The notes under the pieces are model-generated. The model was not told where the DNA came from. It did not search any database and saw nothing but the letters and a program-made list of their open reading frames with translations. Made by a program: the position numbers and the translations under genes. Below are positions 30,439-40,921 of a stretch of DNA of 64,000 nt, one piece after another; the first letter of the stretch is position 1; every line of letters begins with the position of its first letter. Source of the DNA: Neostapfia colusana (lineage: Eukaryota > Streptophyta > Magnoliopsida > Poales > Poaceae); the NCBI GenBank assembly GCA_030760725.1, contig JASWHV010000019.1, forward strand, positions 31,561,944 through 31,625,943, given 5' to 3'.

Positions 30439-32806
30439 TCAGCGCAGCATGTACGGTTCCCACTCAACCGTGGTCCCCGAGTCCGTGGGTGTCTCCTCAC
30501 CTAAAAAACACACTTAAGCAGCAACCATGAGCACGATGGCTCAACAAGACTTAACCGACTCGCCTAGGCATGAAGGTCTACATGCAGTTGGTATGAAAAT
30601 GGGATAGTAAATTTCAGCAAATGGACATGCCTACAAGTTCATTCTTAGTTCATCTTTTAGCCACAAGTTAACAGTTCATGAATAAGAAAATTAGTAAGCA
30701 ATATTTGGTGGCACACATATAGCAATACAATTATATCATACAGAAGAATTGAATCATAACATTGCATAAATTATCTATGTTACGATGCAGTGAACAAGCG
30801 GTACTCGTCACCGCGAGGGACGGCGAATCGACTCGATATACACCTGCAGGGATACCCGAAGAGCACGTCACGTACGCCCACCGGTGGAGCTGCACAGCAC
30901 GCTCACTCGATGTCGTACGGGACAACCTTTCACCCAACAGCCCAAACGTCGAACCGGTCGCACTGAAATGGACAGGAGGTTCCCTACACGGAGAATCTCT
31001 CTATGCCCGTTAGCAGATTTCCACCTTGCTGTCCTCAACCTACACCTATAAATCGGTGTGCTATGCCTCGACGCCCGGAGGTTTAGGTTACATCGGTTTA
31101 TCGGGGCCCATATATCCGATATGCCTTTGGTACGTTCAATACTTGTTCAGCAGGGCCACACACGCATCGGTCCTCAATTGACATGGACAGGGCTGCGCAC
31201 ACAAGACTTCCTCTTGCTGCGCCCTAGCCCCTGCCTAGTCTCATTTTCATTACTAAAGTGATCTCACATCACTCAAACCAAACCCGTGTGTCCCAAGCCT
31301 AACTCGCGAGTAGATTCCAACTACTCGACTTGTACCGAAGTCCTATAAATCATTAAGCATAGCCTGTCTACTCAAGACCTTAGACACTACCCTCACTCTT
31401 ATAGGAAAATTCTGGTTATGCAATTGGGTTTCATCCATCCTATACCTAATGCACCTCCATACATCACACTAAACATGTAACAAAGCCAAACTTTATGAAA
31501 GGGGTTAATGCAAACCAGGGCTTGCCTTGTTGCTGCTGGTCAGTGGTTAGGTCTTCGTCCGGAAGAAGGAAGTCGAGCACTTCCGGAGTCTCCTCGCCTT
31601 CAGCGACTACACGTTAACCATATGCTTTATGTCAATTCAAATGCAATGTGTAAACCTGAATAAGTAATTACTATAACTCTAGCTAGCCCTCCCCTTTGGC
31701 TCTGAAATTTTTATGGTGGCTTGGTATGGTCCTAACCAGAGTTTTGACCAAGTTTCATTTGAAACAAAGTTCATTTGAGCTTTGTACAAATGGAAGCCTA
31801 TTTGGTCAATATTTGAGCCTCCAAGTATTTCCTGGGGTTTTCATAGCTCCAACCATTACTTTGTGGAAACTAGAATTTGATATGGGTCTCATGGAATTGG
31901 TTTCATGTCATTTGGAGGATTCTAGAGGAAGTTGTGCCCTAAACAAGATTTGAGAAAATCTGAAAAATGTTTCTGTACATTTTTTCTATTTTCTCAGGGC
32001 AGTTCTTTTAATCACCCCATTAGGTGGACTAAATGAATATGGATCGGTCTGAAAATTTTACTGTGACTCAAGGATTTTCCAATGAACCTCTCAGCTAAAT
32101 TTCAGAATTTTTCATAAAGTAATTCTCCAGATAAAATTCCCAACAGTTTAAATTTTAGGGAATTAATTCTGGACAACTATTAGGTTTCATGAGCTGAAAT
32201 TGGTATTGCTGGAAAGTACTCACAAAGTTATGAATTCCTAAAGTTTGGGCTTAAACTGGAATTGTTTTGTTATTGGAAAAGGACCTGGGCCCATGTTTTA
32301 AACCTTAGCCAGTGAAATCCGAGAACACACGGGCCACAGGGTTACCCCGCGTGCAGCCACACGGGATCCCGAGCCATATCCAATCCGGTTTTAAACTTCA
32401 CTCACTGACCGGTGGGCCAGCCCCACCCTTCTTCTTCCTACGATCTCTCCTTCCCGCGCGCGCTTACCTCGCCGGACCGAGGCGGCGCCTCGCCGGCTCA
32501 CCTTTCCCGGCCGTCTCCCGGCCGGAGGCTCGCCGCCTGGGGGTTTATGGGATTGGGAAACTTGGTTGTGGGCTCGGTTCGGGCGCTATGGGACCGGAAC
32601 TGTGCCAGCGGCGTGCGGCAGCCTCGGGGAATGTTCGGCACCGTCGCGCGGCGGTCCTAGCTCGCCAACAACCCAGACAATCCATTCTAAAGCACCAGTG
32701 GGTGCTAGGGAGGCACGGCAAGTAAGAACCGGCGCATGGAAACACCTCCGGATGGGTTCTCACCGTGCGCCCGATCCACGCCGCATGGTTGAGCTCGGGA
32801 CGACAT
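30439..32806 (-). CDS. LTR-embedded three-exon acidic micro-gene, GypD1 copy (open, 61 aa predicted)
   Basis: Proposed exons on the minus strand: 32806-32764 (43 nt), 31606-31526 (81 nt) and 30500-30439 (62 nt); together 62 codons including TGA, with no internal stop. The start is ATG at 32806 (MSSRAQPCGVDRAH). Intron 1 (1157 nt) has a strong donor ACG|GTGAGAAC and acceptor GTGTAG. Intron 2 (1025 nt) has a GC donor CAAG|GCAAGC and acceptor TTTTTTAG. Both splices fall in phase 1. Exon 2 includes EETPEVLDFLLPDED; exon 3 ends SGTTVEWEPYMLR. The product is acidic with no recognised domain, signal peptide or membrane span. GypD2, GypF and the GypA pair share phases and motifs, which argues against chance. 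It could be a captured host fragment or an element accessory protein; neither is shown. Confidence 0.55.
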
Positions 32807-33503
32807 GAAATACCTCGCACCACGTCAGTTTTCTAGCTAGGGTTGTAAAGGGAAATCGACCGCTAGACAGTCTAGTTCACGTGTGCACAGTCTGGTGACC
32901 TATGAACGAAGATTAAGGATGAATTCGACGGATCCTTACCCGGAGGTCCGATTGTATGCGCCGGGAGAAAAACGTCAAATTGACGCTCGATGGTCCACCA
33001 TTGGGGCTGTGACTTGGTCAGGAGCAGCGTGACTATCCGGCGCGTCTCAGAGTGGCCTAGCTAGGCCGTGAAAGCCTCTGGTCCGAGCTGCCCACGGTGA
33101 GCCGGTGTCAGCTGTTCTTCTCAGTCACCGCCAAGAGTTGCCGAGCTAGGTTTGGGCGGCTAAACACGACTGTCTTCGGCCTGAGGAGGTAGAGAACGAG
33201 TAGCTGGTGTGGCTTTTGGCTAGGAGAGGCACTGCACGCGAAGGCTCGGCCTAATTCTCGATGGAAGTTGATCGGCGGCAGTCGGGTCGGTTCAGCGCGA
33301 GGCGACGTGAGCAGTGACGATCTTCACGTGGCTGCGCATGTTATCACCGCTGCAGTCGGTCTCCCACGGCACGCTCGGCTGTGCGGTATCCCTCCCACTC
33401 GGGCGCGGGAGCAGGAGCTGGCACGCTGCGCTCGATCGGCGTCGGTGAGAAACAGGCAGCGCTCGGTTGGAGAACAGTCCTCCCACTGACCTGTGGGCCC
33501 AAC
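32405..33503 (-). other. GC-rich island in GypD1 LTR, edged by CTGACC-GTGGGCC boxes
   Basis: Bounded by CTGACCGGTGGGCCAG (32405-32420) and CTGACCTGTGGGCCC (from 33486), in the same orientation. Contains exon 1 of the micro-gene. No TATA box that I trust is visible. Confidence 0.55.
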
Positions 33504-34089
33504 TATCACCCTAATCCTCTTTTTCCAAATTCTTCTGTAAATATCCCAGCTACTCTCCATTGAATGAGAGACTTAGCCCCCAAGTATTGGTTTGAATTTG
33601 AGTTCTCAAATTTGAAATTTGTTTGGCTAAATTTGCCTCACATTTGAACTGAAATTCAACTTCAGTTTTGAATTCTTGCAAATTTAGCTCCCGACAAGAT
33701 GAAGTCCAATGGGGATGAAAATTGGTGGACTACCTCAGAAAAATGTGGTGAGTTTTAATATGAAGCTAACTTTTGAATTTAAGTGTTGAAAGATTAAATT
33801 CAAATTGGCCTCTTTTTCAAATGGCTCCAAAAGTGCCTCAAAAAGTGTTGGATTTGCATGAAACTTGGCTTGAACCTTCCCAAGACTTTTTAAGTGCTAG
33901 GGGTGAGCTCAACCTCTCATGTTCATGTGTATAAATCCTACTTTGTGAAAGTTAGGGCTTTCCCTTCTAATCACCCTTTTGATGGAGGTTACTTGCAGTT
34001 CACAAATATTCACAAATTATTAACAACAAAAACTGTGGTGTTGTGAGGTGATGAATGTTTTTGTAAGTCCCTTTTCTTGGGCTTTTACA

Positions 34090-34353
34090 TTAATATCGCT
34101 TTGGCATCACGTATACTACCCTTTATCTTCAATACGACACAAACATGGTCTCTAGCAAAGGAAACTTGAGTAAGAAATATACTCAAACCTTTCACTAGTT
34201 GAATATAACAACTCATGAGTATGTTCTACCCCATTGAAAGTAATCAAACCCCAATATGTATAATAATCTCTCAAATGAGTTCAACTATTCATTCCTCTGC
34301 CTAGAATGACCAGTTTCTACTTATCCCAGATTTTGAACTGGTACTTGGCATTT
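34090..34353 (-). other. GypD2 leader, downstream part
   Basis: Matches GypD1 leader 28437-28692 (for example TTCAATACGACACAAACATG). Ends where the GypA2 LTR begins. Confidence 0.75.
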
Positions 34354-34744
34354 TGTAACACCCCAAAACCTGTTAAGAGGGGAATTTAAAAATTTTAGAC
34401 GTATTGCATGTGGTGCAGAAATTCAAATTCAAATTGGAATTCAAATTCCAATTAAAACAGAAAAGAAAAAGAAAAAGAAAAAAAACAAAACCCTGGCCAG
34501 TGGGCCGAAACCCACCAGCCGGCCCACCCGCCCCCGCGCCAGCCTGCAGCCGCGCGCTCCCCTCTCTCTTTCTCACTGACAAGCGGGGCCCACGGTCATC
34601 TTCTTCCTCGCACGATCGCGCCAACCGCCGGGACTCCTCCGCGCGCCGAATCCAAACCACCCCGAAAACCCGCGTTTCCCCAGCCGAATTCGGGTCCCGG
34701 ACGACTCAAAATCGATCACAACCGACACGCCGCCCTCCCCCATC

Positions 34745-34752
34745 TATATAAA
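34745..34752 (+). promoter_or_regulatory. TATA box of GypA2 LTR
   Basis: CCATCTATATAAACGCC, about 390 bp into the LTR and just ahead of CT-rich 5'-UTR-like sequence. The GypA copy has ATTTAAACGCC at this place (5160-5170), a weaker match. It would drive both genomic RNA and the embedded micro-gene. Confidence 0.65.
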
Positions 34753-35001
34753 CGCCGGCGTCGCCCCGTTTCCCCAACCGATCAGCTGTTTTCCTCCCAG
34801 TGAGAACCGAGGCTCCGATCACCGTTTTCTCTCGATCTTTGCTCGGGTTTTCTGATCTAACACGCCGATCTTGTTCCTCCGCCTCCGGGGAATCACGCAG
34901 GTGCAGAAAACTCGGTAGATTGCGCCCTAGACACAGCTCCGACGAGCATCGCCGCGATTCCATCTCGGACCTCGTCGCCGACCGCCTTCCAGGGCCTCCG
35001 A

Positions 35002-37516
35002 GCTCAAGAAAAACCCCGAGGTGAGATCCCCGACCTCCCCTCTACCGATCTATGCCATGAAATCCCAGTTTTAGGAGGTACAGACGAAGACTCAAAGCTC
35101 TCCGGCGAGATCGCCGCCTCCCGCCGCCGCGCGCCGCCCACGCACGGCCAGGGCGATGTGGCCGCTTGTGCGCCGTCTATTTTAAATCGCACGGTAGAAT
35201 TAAAACCCGTGCATACCGGTTCGGCGATCTAATCTGAGCCGTCTGTTTTAAATTGGACGGTCCACGTCAGCCCCACATTATAAAGACCGGGATTCTTACG
35301 CGCTACCCCCTGGGGATCTCGGAAAATACGAGCTTCCTCGGAAACTTCTGATCTAGCCCCTGGAACTTCAGAAATTCATGTAAATTCATTTAAAGATCAG
35401 TTTTAGCCCCTGGACTTAATAAAAATTAGGAAAACCCCTCTGTTATGTGTAGTTAGACCCCTGGAAATTTATGAAATAATATAATAGACCCTGTAGTGGG
35501 GTGAGTTTACCTTTTTAACTCTATATGATATTAAATTTAGGAATTTGAATATGTGATTAGGATTTAAAATTTAAAAGGTGGGACAAACACATTGTAAATT
35601 CAAATTTAAACTCTCCTAGCACTTGGAAAACTTTGGAGTGAGTTAAAAATAGATTTTAAGCTGAAATGAATCTGTCTAATTGATTGTTCACATTTATTAG
35701 TTATAGGGACACATTTTTAGGTTAGAGAATAATTCTGAAAATTGGTAAAATAAATTTAAATTAGTTCACATCAGAGGAGAAGTTCAAAAATATATTATTT
35801 AATATTTTAGATCAGAACCTATTCTGTTTAGATGATGTGTCTTACTATTTTCATAATAAAGTTCACATTTAGGTATAGAAAATAAATCTGAAAATATTGG
35901 AAAATAGGTATGCATAACTAGAAAATGATAAATGAAGTCTCCAGATCCAAAGATTTCAGTTTAGGATTTGGTAGAAGATCTGAAAACCCATTTGGAGTAG
36001 GAAAATACCTTCCATGCATACTTGGTAGCTAAGATGTGTATCAATTGAATATAAGGAATTTGTTCAAATTGGAAATTCATATATAGTGTGCAAACAGAAA
36101 TCTGAATACAAAAGTTAGAAATCATATACACATGTTTAAAAGTGCATGTAAGCCAAAAATCAACACACATAGAGTAACCACAACACTTAGAAATGTGTAT
36201 GACTTTCATAGGTGTGAATGTGTGGTTTGTATGAAGTGAAAGTGTGAACTATGTCTTATGGATTGTTGTTTTCTTTTGCTATGTGTGTTGGCATGAATAG
36301 ATCCTGCCCCAGAGCAAGTTCTTCCCTTCCAAGAACAAGACTTTCCATTCCCAGAGCAGCAGGAAGAAGGCAAGTGTCCTTGACCACTTTGATCCTATAC
36401 TAGGATGTGTAGATAGAATTATTTGCATTGTCAATTGAAATATGAAACCCATGTTAGGAAGTTTCACTAGAATTGCATTACCTTGTTTCCTTGTGGCTTG
36501 GGTTGGGATTTATTTTATCATGTCATTTATTTATATGCTTAGCCATGCTTAGAATGGGATAATTGGGATATGGGATCATCAATTTATTTACTTTACTTTT
36601 GAATGAGATATTATGAGATATGTAGAGGTAGGGATCGAGGCAAGTTGGATGATTTGGTTGGTGCTGGGTGCACGAGACTCGGGTTTGTGTTTAGTACTTG
36701 CCTGGATCCTAAGGACCGGTTCATGGAGCATGTAACCTGGCTTTACCGTGCCAACCACATGCTGAGATGGGGCAGCTTAGCCAATTAATTAGGTGTATCC
36801 CCGGCGTAGTATGGGTGTGTTGGATGGTGCAGGGAGTAGGTGTCAGCTGGACTACCATATGAACCGCAAGGCTCAAGAGGGGACCACTGCAGCGGGGTTG
36901 GAGCCTCTTGTATGCTGTTAGGGGTGAAACCTCAGTGGGCCCATGCTCGTCGGGAATCCCTTTGTAAAGGCTTTGTAGTAATCTCCTGGCTACACACCTG
37001 GGAAGTGTGAATGTGGTTCGTGGCCACTGGCATAATGGAGGTTCTTTTAGTCCACCCGGCAACGGGGGATGAAATCACTACATGTGGGTACAGTGGTACA
37101 AACTCTTCAGAGTCAAAACTGTCATGACAGCCGTGCTCATGGTCAAGAGCGGCTTGGACTTATTCATGATTAGAGGAGGATGAATTTGGAAGTTGAGGAT
37201 GTTAAGCGGGGAGCTCGACATTGGATATGATGTTATGGTTATTTGATTCTGATGATGGGTTGGGAGATTGGGACCATTTCACCTGTGTAGTAATGTAGGT
37301 GCTTAATAAGCTAAGGTGGTAGGTAATAATTGCGTAGTGCTTTAACCATGAGTTCAACCTCTCCTTGTTCTAGCCATGCATGACATAACTTTCCCACACT
37401 CACTGAGTACCAACGGTACTCAACCTTGCATATTTGTTGGTTTAAATTGCTGCTCAGGTCAAGGGGATGATGTGGTGTTCAATGACCAAGACTTTGGACC
37501 CGAAGAAGGATTCTAG
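35002..37516 (+). pseudogene. LTR-embedded three-exon micro-gene, GypA2 copy (start lost)
   Basis: Exon 2 (36301-36369, 69 nt) and exon 3 (37458-37516, 59 nt) match the GypA exons in length and phase and are fully open. They read DPAPEQVLPFQEQDF, PFPEQQEEG, then QGDDVVFNDQDFGPEEGF and TAG. The first donor GAG|GTGAGATC is at 35020/35021, the second is the GC donor AAG|GCAAGT, and the last acceptor is CTGCTCAG. At the place of the GypA start codon the sequence reads GCTCAAG in place of ATGCAAG, and no other in-frame ATG is found in exon 1. Changes against GypA are mostly synonymous or conservative (D/E, N/Q-type), as expected for coding sequence. The left boundary given is the matching exon-1 position and is approximate. 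Confidence 0.5.
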
Positions 37517-37767
37517 GTTCATGGAGTCCCCCGGGCAACGCCTGTGACGGAGCCCACAAGATTTATATTCCGCTGCTGTTTTGTTTACATATTATGAACT
37601 TATTATCGTCCATCAAGACGCATGCTATGTAAGACTTATTTATATTTGACACCTGGCTTGTAATAATTGATGCTTCACTATTTGTCATCACATGTATGAG
37701 AAAATGATCCTGGCATACATGTGATATTCACTCGGTTGTTCTTCGGAGAAACCGGGTGTGACAGAAG

Positions 37768-37780
37768 TGGTATCAGAGCC
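37768..37780 (+). promoter_or_regulatory. GypA2 primer binding site
   Basis: TGGTATCAGAGCC, four bases after the LTR end; initiator tRNA-Met type. Confidence 0.9.
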
Positions 37781-37975
37781 AAGGTTGCCCGTAGGAACGT
37801 GGACCTAGGTAGAAATGGACGTATTTAAGGACCCTATTTTCTTAAAGACTATTTTACAAGGTGTGGGTTGAAAAGTGTTATTTAATGGGGTCACTTTCTT
37901 CATCTTACCCAAACTTTTATTCAAAATAGGATTTTTGTTTAAAACTTTGGATCATTTTCAGTCCTAAATAAGTTC

Positions 37976-38930
37976 TAAATATGACTCTGTGGTTCAGTCT
38001 CTTTGAGCTAAACTAATCAACTGTTGAATTTTTCTACCCAACCAGGGTCCCAAATATTGAAACTTGGTTATTTTAGTTCCTTGTTACCATTATATTTAAT
38101 GCAAATGCCGATTACATGTCGGTACTACGTTCCTCACAAAAAGGAAAATCCTAACCGGATTATACCGGCATATACGTCTTAATTGTGGCACTAAACGGTC
38201 TCTCGCACACGTGTACTACACTGGATACATAAGTGGTCAGTACCTGCAGAAGAACACTCAATAGTGATGCACTCTAAGGTTGTTGTCATTTCAGGCAGGT
38301 CCATATTTGAAAGTAAATACATACGCCCATATCATTGTCATACGGCCGTCCTTGAGTTAAGCCACGTCTCAAGGTATGTGATCGTGTTTTTACACCACAC
38401 GACGGGGAACCTGAGTAGAGCGCGAACAGGTCATAACGGTTGGGAATTTTATCAACCCAACAGATACCACCTACTGCCCTGCAGGGCACGCTGATTGCAA
38501 GCGCTGCTATGTCCTCCTAGGCTATTTCCAGAAGAACACACTATCGTGTTACCGACCATATGATGGGGTTTCCACTTTCTTTCCTAATGCACGCCAGGGA
38601 CCAGCGTTTCATATGAACTCAGGAACATGAAGAGTTCAAGAGTTTCATATTGACGTCCCACACCAAGCTGTGAGACCTATCGCTGAACCACATTCCTCGT
38701 CAGGGGAGCTAACCAAAATTGAACCGCTTTCGGTGGCGTTCCTTACCATTTTTACCTGAGCGTAGGTGCGTCGTTACATAATCAAAATTCAGAATTATAA
38801 CACATATATTAGTCATTCCGCTTTAAGTAACTATACTACTATAGTCCTTATTTTGGGCATACTAGTGATTTCTCACCGTAATCCTAAGTTTTCCCGTAAT
38901 ATTGTCCTTATTTAGTGTGCTATCCCCTAA
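37976..38930 (-). other. GypD2 leader, upstream part
   Basis: Matches GypD1 leader 29218-30163. No coding sequence. Holds the shared hairpin at 38150-38177. The segment equivalent to GypD1 28693-29217 is missing at the GypA2 junction. Confidence 0.75.
38150..38177 (-). other. Conserved leader hairpin motif (GypD2)
   Basis: ACGTATATGCCGG-TATAAT-CCGGTTAGG on the minus strand, identical to the GypD1 copy. Confidence 0.6.
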
Positions 38931-38945
38931 GCAGCTCTGATACAA
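38931..38945 (-). promoter_or_regulatory. GypD2 primer binding site
   Basis: The minus strand reads TTGTATCAGAGCTGC, one base off TGGTATCAGAGC, three bases from the LTR edge at 38949. Confidence 0.7.
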
Positions 38946-38948
38946 GCC

Positions 38949-40371
38949 TGTGATGGACCGGAATCCGTACGCCCAGGATCTCAGAGGGTGGTGCCACACG
39001 ATGCAACACCCGACAGCGCACACCATAAGGAACACATGTATTACATAGGAAACAAACTGAATATGTACAAAGTAGTACAAACCATTAGTTTACATTTATC
39101 TATAGAGTCTACAACAGCGGAAGATAAATTTATACAACTCACGCCCACCTAACTAGGAAAAGTCGGTTGTCCAGCCCTATGGCCAACCCACACTAGCTTC
39201 ACTTCTCAGCTCAGCGTGGCATGTATGGCTCCCACTCAGCAGTGGTCCCCGACGGAGGGTAGTCCTCGCCGGTGGACTCTTACCCCGAGTCCATGGGGTA
39301 GTCATCACCTGCAAAACTCTCATAGCAGCAACCGTGAGCACGATGGCTCAGCATGTCTTAACTGACTCACCTATACATGAAACTCTACATGCAGTTCATA
39401 ACCAACATGGAATGGCACATTGCAGCAAAGGACACACCTAAAAGTTCGTCCTTAATTCATCTTTGAGACATAAGTTAACGGTTCATGAATCTAAAATTTA
39501 GTGAGCAATATTTGGTGGCACACATGTAGCAATACAATTTATCCATATCAGAAGAATTGAATCACAATATTCCATAATTTATCTACGTCATGACTCAGTG
39601 AACAAGCGGTACTCATCACCGTGAAGGACGGCAAATTGACTCGATACGCACCTGCAGGGATACCCGAATAGCACGTCACATACGCCCACACGCGGAGCTG
39701 CACACAACATGCTCACCCCGTGTCGTACGGAAGAACCTTTCACCCAACAGCCCAAGCATCGAACCAGTCGCACCGAAACGAGCAGGAGGTTCCCTACACG
39801 GAGAATCTCTCTATGCCCGTTAGCAGATTTCCACCTGGCTGCCCTCACCTACACCTATAAATCCATGTGCTATGCCTCGACGCCCGGAGGTTTAGGTTAC
39901 ATCAGTTTATCGGGGCCCAAATATCCGATATGCCTTCGGTACATTCAAAACTTGTTCAGCGGGGCCACACACGGATCGGTCCTCAACCGACACGGACAGG
40001 GCTGCGCCCACAAGACTTCCTATTGCTGCGCCCTAGCCCCTGCCTAGTCTCATTTTCTTACCAAAGTGATCTCACATCACTCAAACCAATCCCGTGTGTC
40101 CTAAAGCCTATACTCGCGAGTAGATTTTAACTACTCGACTTGTACCGAAGTCTATAAACAGTAAGCACAGCATGAGCTACGCAAGGACTTAAATACTACC
40201 CTCACTCTGGTCAGAATAATCTGGTTATGCATTTGGGGTTTCATCCATCCTACACCTAATGTACATATATACTTCACACTAAGTGTATATAAAGCAAAAC
40301 TTTATAAGACTTGTTAAATGCAAACCAGGGCTTGCCTTGTTGCTGCTTGTCAGAAGATAGTGTCTCGTCCG
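38949..40371 (-). repeat. GypD2 5' LTR, inner part
   Basis: From TGTGATGGACC to GTCCG, where Cop2 begins. It continues at 45573. Matches GypD1 30182 to about 31562. Holds exon 3 and part of exon 2 of the micro-gene. Confidence 0.85.
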
Positions 40372-40810
40372 TGTTGAGTACTTCTGAAGATTGATCAAGC
40401 TTCTAGTTTTTCCTTTGTGTTTTCATGGAAATAATGCACACATGACAAGAACAAGGGGGATATCCTTTGCCTCATGTGTTGCACCGAGTCCTAGTAGGTG
40501 TGTGTTTCGTTTTGATTTTCAAAAACCCCGGGCTTTGGGTCATACGTGCATGGCACATGCATGCGCTGCATGTTTTCAAATTTCATATGGTGCAAATCCC
40601 GGCTAAGTTGTTGCAAAGATGTGGCCTTCGGTTAATAAAAGGAGAAGAGAGCGCTGGAGTTTGTTGAGTGCCGCCACAACTCATCCCAGTTCATCCTCTC
40701 TTCGGTACTCCATGAAAACTCCTGAGATTGGATCCTACAACACTTGTTTGACTCCCCTACACGGTTTGCATCACAAATCTGTGAGAGTTTTGTGAGGAAA
40801 ACACCCAACA
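40372..40810 (+). repeat. Cop2 5' LTR
   Basis: TGTTGAGTACTTC...AACACCCAACA, 439 bp. Contains TTAATAAAAGG (about 40633), usable as a TATA-like or AATAAA signal. Confidence 0.95.
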
Positions 40811-40812
40811 AT

Positions 40813-40825
40813 TGGCATCAGAGCC
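40813..40825 (+). promoter_or_regulatory. Cop2 primer binding site
   Basis: TGGCATCAGAGCC, one base different from the usual TGGTATCAGAGCC, two bases after the LTR. Confidence 0.85.
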
Positions 40826-40921
40826 GATTATGTTGCCTTGAACCGTGACGCGTCCATTGAGAGGCCGCTGATGTCGTGGAGAAGATCTCCATCGCCAGCC
40901 TGACGTTCATGGAGGGACGTC

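Larger units (their letters stand above)
26440..34089 (-). mobile_element. GypD1: Ty3/gypsy element, 5' half
   Basis: Minus-strand element with LTR (34089-30182), primer site, 2-kb leader and gag-protease. It is cut at the start of RT by LTR-E; the rest of pol lies left of the window. It is inserted in the leader of GypD2, a relative of the same family: bases from 34090 continue the GypD2 leader and match 28437 onward in GypD1 itself. TTAAT (34090-34094) is the expected target duplication. Confidence 0.8.
30182..34089 (-). repeat. GypD1 5' LTR (3908 bp)
   Basis: On the minus strand it runs from TGTAAAAGCCCAAG (34089) to GGTCCGCCACA (30182). The copy in GypD2 has the same order of parts and nearly the same length (about 3.8 kb after removing Cop2). 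It holds a GC-rich island (32405-33503) and the best copy of the LTR micro-gene. Remaining AT-rich stretches show no gene. Confidence 0.85.
34354..37763 (+). repeat. GypA2 5' LTR (3410 bp)
   Basis: Starts TGTAACACCCCAAAACCTG and ends ACCGGGTGTGACA. Matches the GypA LTR throughout. Carries a well-formed TATATAAA and exons 2 and 3 of the micro-gene without stops. Confidence 0.9.
34354..37975 (+). mobile_element. GypA2: truncated GypA-family element (5' LTR plus about 200 bp)
   Basis: Complete 5' LTR, primer site and roughly 200 bp of internal sequence, then an abrupt switch to GypD2 leader near 37975 with no 3' LTR. The expected left target copy is CATTT (34349-34353); no right copy remains. 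Loss by deletion or unequal recombination is the simplest reading. Confidence 0.8.
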
